A DNA stretch of 12,125 nucleotides from an uncultured Prevotella sp. (GCA_927910885.1 CAKMOD010000076.1:1-12125), one strand, 5' to 3'; counted from the stretch's first letter, positions 1-8,063 are shown. Notes: a model not told the origin generated them from the letters alone. A program made the numbers and translations.

Positions 1-1209
1 ACGATCAAACCTGGCCTACTCTATACCAACAATGGTTTTTGGGATACCTTCCGCACTTCATTCCCACTCTTTGCCTTGATTATTCCAGAGCACTATCGTC
101 AGTTTCTTGAAGGCTTCCTCAATAGCTACCGCGACACTGGATATCTTCCTAAGTGGCTTGCCCCTGATGAAAGAGGAATGATGCCTGGCAACTTTGATTG
201 ATGGTCTTATTGCAGATAGCGCCTGCAAAAACATGGCACCTGAGCTTGAGGAAGAATTTCTCAAGCCATGATCAAAACTGCGACCAAGGCAGATCCAAAA
301 GCTATCAATGGACGACACGGCCTGGCCCAATACCAAGAACTTGGCTACCTATCCACAGACCACCATGAAAGTGTCAGTCATACACTGGACTATGCTTACA
401 GTGATTTTTGCATCTCTACCTGCGCAGCAAAATTAGGTCAAGAAGAGCTGGCACAAGCATATGCTCAATATGCTAAGAATTATCAAAACCTATTTGACCC
501 TGAGACAGGCTATATGAGGGCGCGTGATGTAGATGGCAACTTCCGTCCTGACTTTTCTCCCTATAGTTGGGGTCGTGACTACGCTGAGTGTTCAGCTATT
601 CAAGCCAGTCTCGGTGTCTTACACGATATTTCTGGACTTAGCCAACTAATGGGTGGAAAAGAAGCCTTTAGCAACTATCTTTTGAAAGCTTGTCAAAGTA
701 TCCCACTCTTTGAAACGACGGGCTATGGATATGAAATTCATGAGATGAGCGAGATGGCAACAGCGCCATTTGGTCAACTAGCCATTTCAAACCAACCAAG
801 CTTTCACATCCCTTATCTTTTCCGTTATAGTAATTACCCCCAATATACCAGTCTCTTAATCAAGACCCTCCGTCAAAAAGCCTTTCGAGTTGGCTGGGAT
901 GCCTATCCAGGTGATGAGGATAACGGGAGCCTCTCTGCTTGGTATGTCTGGTCTGCTATCGGGCTTTATCCAACTTGCCCAGGAAAAGCAAGCTATGATC
1001 TTGGAATTCCGCTCTTTGATCACCTTCGTGTCTATCTGACAGAAAAAAACCAGTGGTTGGATGTTCGGACTCAGAAAAATCATGAACACTTCCACTTTGT
1101 TCAAGACTGTAAACTGGACGGAAAAGAGAAACAAAGCATCAGCCATCAGGAATTGCTCAATGCCAAGAATCTTGATTTTAATCTCAGCTGGTTACCCAAG
1201 CATAACTAA
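1..1209 (+). CDS. GH92 alpha-mannosidase, C-terminal part, frame broken twice (streptococcal)
   Basis: The gene is open at the left edge; about 402 codons of a protein usually near 700 residues are present. GH92 enzymes are calcium-dependent exo-alpha-mannosidases that trim mannose from high-mannose N-glycans; in streptococci they belong to host-glycan degradation. Visible family blocks are a WDTFR segment near base 55, the E in YAEC near 586-597 (at the place of the family's general-acid Glu), NQPSFH at 790-807, and GDEDNGSLSAWY near 910-945, whose two Asp residues are the proposed base. The frame starts at base 1 and stops at 199-201 unless one A at 190/191 is removed; a second break near 265-267 (one G missing before CCATG) restores the frame read from 268. 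With both repaired, the protein runs unbroken to TAA at 1207-1209. The family call is firm. The Streptococcus assignment is by recognition only. The following genes are Prevotella-like, so the fragment looks foreign to the rest of the contig. Confidence 0.85.
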
Positions 1210-1218
1210 TAGCAATAT
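1210..1218. other. Probable chimeric junction Streptococcus / Prevotella
   Basis: The GH92 stop lies at 1207-1209. In a different frame, continuous TPR-protein coding sequence can be read from about 1213 (after a TAG at 1210-1212), with no start codon, promoter or upstream part of that gene. The change from firmicute-like to Bacteroidales-like coding therefore falls within roughly ten bases. No insertion sequence, integrase, tRNA or direct repeat is visible at the point. An assembly or amplification chimera is more likely than integration, because the TPR gene is beheaded exactly here. Confidence 0.7.
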
Positions 1219-2407
1219 TTCACAAGTTATCCACAGGAAAAGCGCAAAGAGTACGACGAGTTGAAGGCACTCGTTGACAGTCATCCGCTCGACCTCAACT
1301 ATCGTGTGAATGTTCGGAAACTGGCTTTTGCAGAATGGAAAGAAGAAGGAAGCCCTTCAGAAGTACCGTGATGTACTGAAAGAGGACCCTAATAACTCGC
1401 TTGCTAAGCTCTCTATGATGGATTATTATAATAACATCGGAGACAAGGCAACCGCAAAAACAATCCTACAGGAGCTACTGCAATCGCCAAAAACAGAGAA
1501 GGAAACAAAGTTAGAGTTACTCCGTCAGATTATCACAAGCAGTCAGAAAGATAATAACCCAGATAGTACTGAGGTGATGCGACAGTTCTCTGTGGCTTTA
1601 GCTGTTCCACAAGAAGACGCTGATATCTATATGCTTAAAGCCGCATACATGACACTTCGCAAGTGGCCAAAGGCTGAAATCAATCGCGTTTATGAGAAAG
1701 CTATTGAGGTAGAGCCTGATAATTCGCGTGCAAGAGTAGCTCTGATTCAAAACATTTGGGAAACAGAAGACTACGATAAGGTCATCGCTATCTGCCGACC
1801 AGCCATAGAGTATAATCCAGATGAGATGGCATTCTATTACTTCCAAGGTATGGCTCAGTTCCAAAAGCACGATAGTGACGCTGCATTGGAGACCTTCCGA
1901 AAGGGAGTGGGGCAGATAAAGCCAGACAGTAACCCAGGTATTGTGTCAGACTTCTACGCTATTATGGGTGATATCCTTCATGAGAAGGGGCGCAATGATG
2001 AGGCTTTTCAAGCGTATGATAGTTGTTTGCAGTGGAAAGCAGATAATGTTGCTGCATTGAACAACTATGCCTATTACCTCAGTGAGGAGAATAAAAACCT
2101 TACGAAGGCAGAGCAGATGAGCTATAAGACTATTAAGGCAGAGCCTAATAATAGTACTTATCTCGATACATACGCATGGATTCTTTTCCAACAGAAACGT
2201 TACGAAGAGGCAAAAATCTATATCGAACAAGCTATCCGTAATGACTCTACACTAAGCAATGTTGTAAAGGAACACGCTGGTGATATCTATGCACAGACAG
2301 GCGATATAGAGAAAGCTCTTGAGTACTGGAGGAAAGCTCTCGATGGAAATAAGGAGAATGCAACATTGAGAAAGAAGATAGAACTAAAGAAATACATAGC
2401 AGAATGA
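1213..2407 (+). CDS. Tetratricopeptide repeat protein, 5'-truncated and frameshifted
   Basis: Only the C-terminal part is present. Coding begins at the junction (YFTSYPQEKRKEYDEL) and runs to 1308. An extra A at 1309/1310 breaks the frame; without it the protein reads on through RVMFGNWLLQNG into the long open frame to TGA 2405-2407. The ATG at 1310 is therefore an internal Met, not the start. Most of the protein is a run of about eight 34-residue TPR helices pairs, for example EALQKYRDVLKEDPNN, RVYEKAIEVEPDN, EAFQAYDSCLQWKADN and KALEYWRKALDGNKEN, a scaffold for protein-protein contact. Signal peptide and N-terminal repeats are missing. Its stop overlaps the next start by four bases (ATGA), so it is translationally linked to the DUF4292 lipoprotein. 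From memory, Bacteroidales often have this TPR, DUF4292, EnvC order downstream of dut, which would be the missing upstream gene. Partner and exact role are unknown. Confidence 0.85.
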
Positions 2408-3315
2408 AGAAAACAAAGATATTACTTGTAAGCATGACTGCCCTAATCTTGGCATCATGTGGTACAAAGAAAGCTGTAGTGCAACAGAAACCTGTACAGG
2501 ATAATAAGGTTGCACAGCAGACAGCACCTGCTCCAAAGGATAACAAGATGGAGAGTCTTGTTGTCATGCAGCGTGTTGCTGACAATGCACTTTACCAAAA
2601 GAACCTCGTTTCAAATCTCACTTTTACGCTCAATGATGGGCGTAAGGATATTACCGTACCAGGCATTTTGCGTATGCGTAAGGATGAGGTAATCCGCTTG
2701 CAGTTGCTGATTCCAATTCTTCGTAGTGAGGTGGGACGCATCGAGTTTGCAAAGGATTATGTCCTCTTCATCGATCGCATCCATAAGCAGTATGTAAAGG
2801 CAAGCTACGATGAGGTAGGCTTCTTGCGTGATAATGGTATCAACTTCTATTCGCTCCAGTCGCTTTTCTGGAATCAAGTGTTCATTCCTCGTCAGCAAAA
2901 GGTAAGCGAAGCAGACCTCTCACAGTTTGCTGTTGATGAAAGCAAGGCGCAGACTGAAGGCTCAACTATGATAAGTCTTAAAGACGGAAAGATGGATTAT
3001 CAGTGGTCGGTTAACCCTAAGAACAATCAGATTGTACTGACAACTGTAACTTATAACAGCAATGCTCATGGTGCTTCAAAGCTCTCATGGAGTTATGATG
3101 AATTCAAGGCGTTTGGTTCAAAGCAGTTCCCTGCAAGCCAAGCTTTGACAATCAATACTCCGAAATTTGGTCAGAAGCCTGCGAAGACACTTAAAGCAAA
3201 CTTTGATCTTGAGGGCTTCAGCGATGCCAACGATTGGGAAGTTTTTACCACACCATCTGATAAGTATACAAAAGTAAGCGTAGAGGATATCCTCGGCAAA
3301 CTAATGAACTTTTAA
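2404..3315 (+). CDS. DUF4292 family lipoprotein
   Basis: 303 residues. The N terminus MKKTKILLVSMTALILASCG is a lipoprotein signal with lipobox LASC and acylated Cys19, followed by a short basic, Gln/Lys-rich linker. The mature part (from about residue 45) has the alternating beta pattern of a curved sheet: VSNLTFTLNDGRKDITVPGILRMRKDEVIRLQLLIPILRSEVGRIEFAKDYVLFIDR, then a second half ending GFSDANDWEVFTTPSDKYTKVS. I recognise it as DUF4292, found almost only in Bacteroidetes. The beta-rich layout and lipid anchor recall LolA/LolB-like lipoprotein carriers, so a role in envelope lipoprotein or lipid handling is a reasonable inference, not shown here. The start is fixed by the ATGA overlap with the TPR gene, and the stop TAA directly abuts the next ATG, so the three genes form one transcript. 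Confidence 0.85.
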   Translation: MKKTKILLVSMTALILASCGTKKAVVQQKPVQDNKVAQQTAPAPKDNKMESLVVMQRVADNALYQKNLVSNLTFTLNDGRKDITVPGILRMRKDEVIRLQLLIPILRSEVGRIEFAKDYVLFIDRIHKQYVKASYDEVGFLRDNGINFYSLQSLFWNQVFIPRQQKVSEADLSQFAVDESKAQTEGSTMISLKDGKMDYQWSVNPKNNQIVLTTVTYNSNAHGASKLSWSYDEFKAFGSKQFPASQALTINTPKFGQKPAKTLKANFDLEGFSDANDWEVFTTPSDKYTKVSVEDILGKLMNF

Positions 3316-5339
3316 ATGAAACGTCTTTCTTTATTATTCATATTGTCAATCATGTGTATGCTGAGTGTTTCTGCTCAGCATTCACGAAAGCATAGAAGGC
3401 AGCATAAAGCGGCTGTCACTCAATCTGTTCAGACAAAATCTTCTGTAAAAGGGAAGGGCAAAAAAGCCTTTAATACGACACAAAATAGCCCAGCAGAAGT
3501 TCCTGTAACTAACGTAAAAGGTCAGAAGCAGGTAGCAGAGAAACAGCAAGCTCAACCCCAAGTAAAGGGTAAGCAACAGCATGGTAACGTACAACAGCAG
3601 CAACTTGTCAAAGGTCAGCAGCCTCAAGGCAAGGGTCAACCAGTTCAGGTTAAGGGTCAGCCAGTTCTACGTGGTAAGGCTGCTGCCCGCAATGCCAATG
3701 TTGGTAAGAAGGGCACAAAGGGTCCTGCATACGTAACAACAGAGGAAATTAAGGGCTTGCAGCAGCAAAACCAGAAGTTGCGACAAGAGATTTCAGAGCA
3801 TGAGGAGGAAATGAAAGTAAAGCAGAAGGACGTTGACGACCGTCTGCAAAGATTGTTCGCCTCGATACTGAAATCGGTCAGCACAAGAGAACGATTGATA
3901 CTATTGCCACAGATATCAAGGGCTTAGATACGAATATCGGTATTTTGAAGGGTCAGTTAGCTTCTCTTGAGGCACAGTTGGGCGAGCGTCGTGCTCGTTT
4001 CATCCGTTCTATGCGCTACATGGCACGTCATCGTAGTATTCAAGACAAGATGATGTTTGTCTTTTCTGCAAAGAACTTAACACAGATGTATCGTCGTCTT
4101 CGTTTTGTACGTGAGTATGCTGCCTACCAGCGTGCGCAGGGCGAACAGCTCAAAGCTAAGCAGATGCAGGTAGATGAGAAGCATTCACAGTTGAAGCAGG
4201 TGCGTGTTAATAAGAGTAACCTTCTCTATAAAGACCGTCAGGTGCATGCTCAGATGGAACGTAAGCGTGTTGAACAGCAAAACGTTGTAACCTCTTTACA
4301 GAACGATCAGAAGGTTTTGCAGGGTGTTATCGCACAGCGTCGTCAACAGCAACAGACGTTGAATGCACAGATTGACCGACTCATTCAGATAGAAATACAG
4401 AAGGCACGCGAACGTGCTATAGCAGAAGCAAAGGCGCAGGCTGCCGCTCGTGCCGCTGCCGCTAAGAAGCGTGCAGAGGAATTGGCACGTAAGAAGGCAG
4501 CTGCAGAAGCTGCCGCTCGTGAGAATGCTCGTCGTATTGCTGAGGCAAAAGAGCGTGAGGAGAAAGCTAAGGCTGCCGCTCGTGCTGCTGCTGAGGCTGC
4601 CGAGAAAGCTCGTCAGGAAGCTGCTGCTCGTGCTGCTGCTGCCCGTGCTGCCGCTGAAAAGGCACGTCAGGAAGCTTTGCAGAAGGAACGTGCTGCCGCT
4701 CGTGAACGTGCTATTCGTAAGGTAGAGGAGCAGGAGGCTGCTGCTAAGGCTGCACAAGAAAAGGCTGAGGCTCGTGCTGCTGCAGAGAAGGCTCGTGCTG
4801 ACCAGATGGCCCGTGAGGCTGAGGCAAATCGTGTAGCTGCCGAACGCAAGGCTGATGCCGACCGTGAACGTGCTGCTCGTGAGGCTGAAGCTGCGAGAGC
4901 ATCTGCTGCTGAAAGCAATGATATGCTCAGTTCTGCTGACCGTGCGATAACTGGTAACTTTGCTAATAACCGTGGTCGATTGCCAATGCCATTGACTGGT
5001 CAGATTGTTAGTCACTTCGGTCAGTACAATGTAGCTGGTATGTCAAATATCCGTCTGAATAATGATGGTATCAATATCAAGGGTGCTCCTGGAGCAGCCG
5101 TTCGCAGTGTCTTTATGGGCGAGGTGAGTGGAGTCTTCATGGCAGGTGGTATGAGTGTTGTGATGATTCGTCATGGTATTTATATCTCTGTTTATGCTAA
5201 TTTGGGTTCTGTAGGCGTCAGCAAGGGTCAGAAAGTTGGTACGGGACAGACCATCGGAACCGTTGGTAAGACGGGTATTCTTCAGTTCCAGTTGCGTAAG
5301 GAGACTGCTAAGCTGAATCCAGAGCAATGGTTGCGCTAA
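3316..5339 (+). CDS. EnvC-like murein hydrolase activator (coiled coil + degenerate LytM/M23), frameshifted
   Basis: After restoring one missing G near 3855 (the unrepaired frame ends at 3927) the protein has 674 residues. Order: signal peptide 1-20 (cut after SVSA); Lys/Gly/Gln-rich low-complexity stretch about 55-120 with repeated VKGQ; coiled coil about 140-355; an alanine-rich Ala/Arg/Glu/Lys coiled coil about 360-535, like TolA; and a LytM/M23 domain about 545-674. The zinc ligands of active M23 peptidases are absent: the HxxxD site reads NDGIN (Asn583, Asn587), the YAHL site reads YANL (Asn629), and HxH reads ILQ (655-657). As in E. coli EnvC, this fits a non-enzymatic activator of periplasmic amidases for septal wall splitting. 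It starts at zero distance from the DUF4292 stop (TAAATG), without a Shine-Dalgarno sequence, suggesting coupled translation. The family call is solid; the amidase partner is inferred. Confidence 0.85.
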
Positions 5340-5385
5340 TAAGCGGCTTGTTTCTTATATTAATAATGTAGGCTTATTGAGTGCA

Positions 5386-5422
5386 AAATGACGATGTCTT
5401 GCCTTGTGGTTTATCGTCTTTT
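5386..5422 (+). terminator. Possible Rho-independent terminator of the envelope operon
   Basis: GACGAT at 5390-5395 pairs with ATCGTC at 5413-5418. The preceding AAAAT can pair further with the trailing TTTT across a bulge. The loop is about 17 bases. It lies 50 bases after the EnvC-like stop. The stem is short, so this is a weak call; the hairpin at 5451 may be the real terminator. Confidence 0.35.
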
Positions 5423-5450
5423 ACAACCTCAATAGTATGTTATAACTAAA

Positions 5451-5501
5451 TTATCTTCATGAGAAGAAAACATTCTTTTCATGAAGATAATTCTTTTTTT
5501 T
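5451..5501 (+). terminator. Long A+T-rich hairpin with T tract, probable terminator
   Basis: TTATCTTCATGA (5451-5462) is a perfect inverted repeat of TCATGAAGATAA (5479-5490). Pairing continues inward with GAAGAA / TTCTTT (one G-T pair), giving an 18-bp stem with an AACA tetraloop. It is followed by TTC and eight Ts (5494-5501). The shape fits an intrinsic terminator for the upstream operon, although the stem has few G-C pairs. Its right arm is also the first unit of the tandem repeat that follows. Confidence 0.5.
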
Positions 5502-5540
5502 CATGAAGATAATTCTTTTTTATCGTGAAGAAAAATCTTC
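5480..5540 (+). repeat. 22-base tandem repeat array A
   Basis: Units begin at 5480, 5502 and 5524, a period of 22. The first two are the same over CATGAAGATAATTCTTTTTT. The third is degenerate (CGTGAAGAAAAATCTTC) and contains its own dyad GAAGA-AAAA-TCTTC (5527-5540). An inverted copy of the core lies at 5451-5462. No coding frame is kept across the units. Confidence 0.75.
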
Positions 5541-5644
5541 TTCAATAGCTTTCTTGTAAGCTTCTTGCCTCTTAATAGTTAGCTATAAACATCTTACTTC
5601 CTTCTTTGTAATATCTATAATGCCGCTTTCTTCTCATCATAAGC

Positions 5645-5758
5645 CGATGTGTTGATGCTTCGCACATATCGTGCTAAGGCTTCGCACATATCGTGCTAAG
5701 GCTTCGCACATATCGTGCGGATGGTAAACACCAATGGTGCGGAGCACTAAACACATCG
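5645..5758. repeat. Composite element: 22-base tandem repeats inside an inverted repeat (array B)
   Basis: Units start at 5657, 5679 and 5701 (period 22); two are complete and identical and the third stops after 18 bases. Each holds GCTTCGCACATATCGTGC, with the short dyad GCAC-atatc-GTGC. The array is flanked by an imperfect inverted repeat: CGATGTGTTGATGCTTCGCA near 5645-5664 against GTGCGGAGCACT...AACACATCG at 5737-5758. Between them lies TGGT-aaac-ACCA (5722-5733). This resembles REP/BIME-type intergenic elements; I believe similar sequences recur in oral Prevotella genomes, but cannot verify it here. Confidence 0.7.
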
Positions 5759-5965
5759 AAATATGATATATAAACGGATTCAACTTATTGATGAAAGTTA
5801 GATAGAAGTTATTTCTGTAGATCCTTATTGTAGGTTTTTGGATTTCTAATTGGTACGCATATAGGATGTATTTTGTTCTATAAAAGAAGATAATTGCTCT
5901 ATTCTTCTTTATTTGATAGAGTGAAACCAAAAGGCTAAAATTGCAATTTAATATCTAATTTATTT

Positions 5966-5994
5966 TTTGCTTTGCGGATAAATGTTTATATTTG
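5966..5994 (+). promoter_or_regulatory. Bacteroidetes-type promoter for the acyl-CoA synthetase
   Basis: A TATATTTG box (5987-5994) fits the -7 consensus TAnnTTTG. TTTG at 5966-5969 can serve as the -33 element with a 17-base spacer, slightly short of the usual 19 to 21. The transcript would have a leader of about 80 bases before the ATG at 6083. Confidence 0.5.
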
Positions 5995-6082
5995 CAGAAA
6001 ATAAAGTGCAATCAGTTATTTGAATAAAAGACTTTCAGGCTTTTTTATACATGCTGATTTGACGAAGATAAATTAGGAAACA

Positions 6083-7892
6083 ATGCAGACAATCGGACAT
6101 CTCTCTGTTCTTATTCACGAACAAGCAAAAAAATACGGTGCAAAACCAGCAATCACCTTCCGTAACTTTGGAAGTCTGGAGTGGAAGACAGTGTCATGGA
6201 ACCAGTTCTCAATGCGCGTAAAGGAAGTTTCAAATGCGCTCTTAAACCTCGGAATGAAGCCACAAGAGGCTATCGCTGTTTTTTCACAGAACTGTATTCA
6301 TCATCTTTATACGGACTATGGTGCATACGGAGTACGTGCGATTAGCATTCCGTTCTATGCAACAAGTTCTGAGCAGCAGATACAGTATATGATTCAGGAT
6401 GCCAATGTAAGATTTCTTTTCGTTGGTGAACAGGAGCAATATGACAAAGCACGTCGTATTCTATCCCTTTGTCCTTCATTGGAGCGTATTATTGTTTTTG
6501 ATTCAAGTGTACGCCTTAGTCAGCATGATCCAAATTCTATTTATTTCGCAGACTTCTTGAAGTTAGGTGAAGGTTTTCCGCGTGAAGCAGAGGTAGAAGA
6601 GCGTTTGGCGCAGGCAAACTATGATGATGTTTGTAATATCCTTTACACAAGTGGTACCACTGGCGAGAGCAAGGGAGTTATCTTGACTTATAAGATGTAT
6701 CAGGCTGCTATGGATGCCAATAGAAAGAGTGTGCCTGTAAATGAAAAAGACCGTATTATTAACTTCCTGCCATTCACCCATGTTTTTGAGCGTGGTTGGG
6801 CTTGCTTGGCACTCTCTGTAGGTGCAGAGTTGATTGTAAATACTTATCCAAAGGAGATTCAGCAGAGTATGCGTGAAACGCATCCAACAAGTATGGCGGC
6901 TGTTCCTCGTTTCTGGGAGAAGGTTTATGTGGCTGTAAAGGAGCGCATGGAGAAGTCCAGTATCGTTCAGCGTAAACTCTTCTATTATGCTCTGAACGTT
7001 GGTAGAAAGCGTAATATACAGTATCTGGCACGTGGAAAGCGTGTTCCTTTGGGGTTGGAGATGGAATATAAGTTTGTCAATAAGACAGTGTTGAGCCTTG
7101 TGCGCAAGCAGTTAGGATTGGAGAACCCTCATATCTTCCCAACAGCAGGTGCATACGTTTCTCCAGAGATTGAGGAGTTTGTACATAGCATAGGACTCAA
7201 TATGCTTGTTGGTTATGGTCTGACAGAGAGTCTTGCAACCGTTACCTGTGATCATGATGGTCAGTCTTATACCGTTGGTTCTGTGGGTAGACCACTTCAA
7301 GGTATTGATATCAAGATTAGCGATGAAGGTGAGGTTCTGTTGAAGGGTCCAACGATTATGCCGGGTTACTTCCGTCGTGATAGTGCGAATGCAGAAGCTT
7401 TTGATAAGGATGGCTACTTCCATACTGGTGATGCAGGTTATATGAGGAATGGTGAGTTGTTCTTAAAAGAACGTATCAAAGACCTTTTTTAAGACCTCGA
7501 ATGGTAAGTATATTGCGCCACAGATGGTGGAGGGTATGCTGTTAGTGGATAAGTTTATCGAGCAGGTTTCGGTCATTGCTGATCAGCGTAAGTTTGTTGC
7601 TGCTCTGATTGTTCCAGAGTTCTCTGTATTGGAAGAATGGGCAAAAGAAAATCATATTGAGTTCAAGGACCGTGAGGAGTTATGTCAGGATCAGCGTGTA
7701 AATGAGATGATGCGTGAGCGTATCGATACCTTACAGCAGCGTTTGGCATCATACGAGAAGATTAAACGCTTCACTCTTCTCCCTCATCATTTCTCAATGG
7801 AAAGCGGAGAATTAACGAATACATTGAAGCTGAAACGTTCGGTTGTAAACCGTCGCTATCAGGATGTAATTGAAAAGATGTACGAAGAGTAG
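6083..7892 (+). CDS. Long-chain fatty acid--CoA ligase (AMP-forming), frameshifted
   Basis: The enzyme activates fatty acids with ATP to acyl-AMP and then acyl-CoA for membrane lipid use or breakdown. Reading through one extra T in a run of six (7485-7490), the gene gives 602 residues, the usual size for the FadD15-like branch. Adenylate-forming motifs are present: the P-loop YTSGTTGESKGV at 188-199, GYGLTES at 377-383, HTGDAGY at 447-453, and KERIKDLFKTSNGKYIAP crossing the frame break. The C-terminal domain ends with NTLKLKRSVVNRRY, holding the lysine region needed for adenylation. Unrepaired, translation stops after KERIKDLF at 7492 and only the small C-terminal lid (open from 7524) remains in the other frame. 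The ATG at 6083 is preceded by AGGAAACA, and the N terminus IGHLSVLIHEQAKKYGAKPAITF matches the family start. A single-gene unit with its own promoter is likely. Confidence 0.9.
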
Positions 7893-7904
7893 GGAGGTAA
7901 ATGA

Positions 7905-7936
7905 GTTGATGAGTAGACGTGTTGACGTGTAGACAG
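7905..7936 (+). repeat. Short 16-base tandem repeat
   Basis: Two adjacent 16-base units, GTTGATGAGTAGACGT (7905-7920) and GTTGACGTGTAGACAG (7921-7936), match at 12 of 16 positions. They are followed by GTTAGTTG, a partial third start. They lie just after the acyl-CoA synthetase stop, in non-coding DNA. Confidence 0.5.
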
Positions 7937-7974
7937 GTTAGTTGTTAAGAAGAATTAGACTGTATTTTATCAGC

Positions 7975-8005
7975 TTTAATAGTTTCACTCGGCTTGCTAT
8001 TTTTG
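7975..8005 (+). promoter_or_regulatory. Possible promoter of prfB
   Basis: TATTTTTG at 7998-8005 fits TAnnTTTG. TTTA at 7975-7978 lies 19 bases upstream in the -33 position (one mismatch to TTTG). The distance to the prfB ATG is about 58 bases. Confidence 0.4.
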
Positions 8006-8063
8006 ATAGTCTTACTCGTTCTACCAACTCTTCTAACCCCACTCCAACGATAAAAGAATAAAG

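Larger units (their letters stand above)
5340..6082. other. 743-base intergenic region with repeats
   Basis: No convincing gene lies here. The only longer open frame, on the minus strand at 5637-5930, runs through tandem repeats and lacks any family resemblance. Working left to right, the stretch holds a weak terminator-like dyad (5386-5422), an 18-bp hairpin followed by Ts (5451-5501), a first 22-base repeat array (5480-5540), a composite inverted/tandem repeat (5645-5758), an A+T-rich tract with an 8-bp dyad AAAGAAGA/TCTTCTTT (5883-5910), and a Bacteroidetes-type promoter (5966-5994) before the acyl-CoA synthetase gene. Confidence 0.75.

Noticed and set aside
1227..1235. TTATCCACA, a perfect DnaA-box word next to the junction
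   Set aside because: It is a single copy, lies within readable TPR coding sequence, and has no cluster of boxes, A+T-rich unwinding tract or dnaA nearby. Chance is the best explanation.
1..1320. GH92 fragment as a horizontally acquired gene in Prevotella
   Set aside because: No mobile element, no flanking repeats, and the neighbouring TPR gene is cut at the join; chimera is the simpler explanation, though not proven.
4296..5015. 239-codon open frame on the minus strand
   Set aside because: It is a shadow of the Ala/Glu/Arg-rich coiled coil; Ser/Leu/Thr-rich low-complexity product with no family signature.
5480..5718. The two 22-base repeat arrays as a CRISPR array
   Set aside because: Units are directly adjacent with no spacers, the two arrays differ in sequence, and no cas gene is present.
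5637..5930. Open frame of 97 codons on the minus strand
   Set aside because: It runs through the 22-base repeats and A+T-rich spacer, resembles no family, and owes its ATARYVR/ICAK-like repeated residues to the DNA repeat itself.
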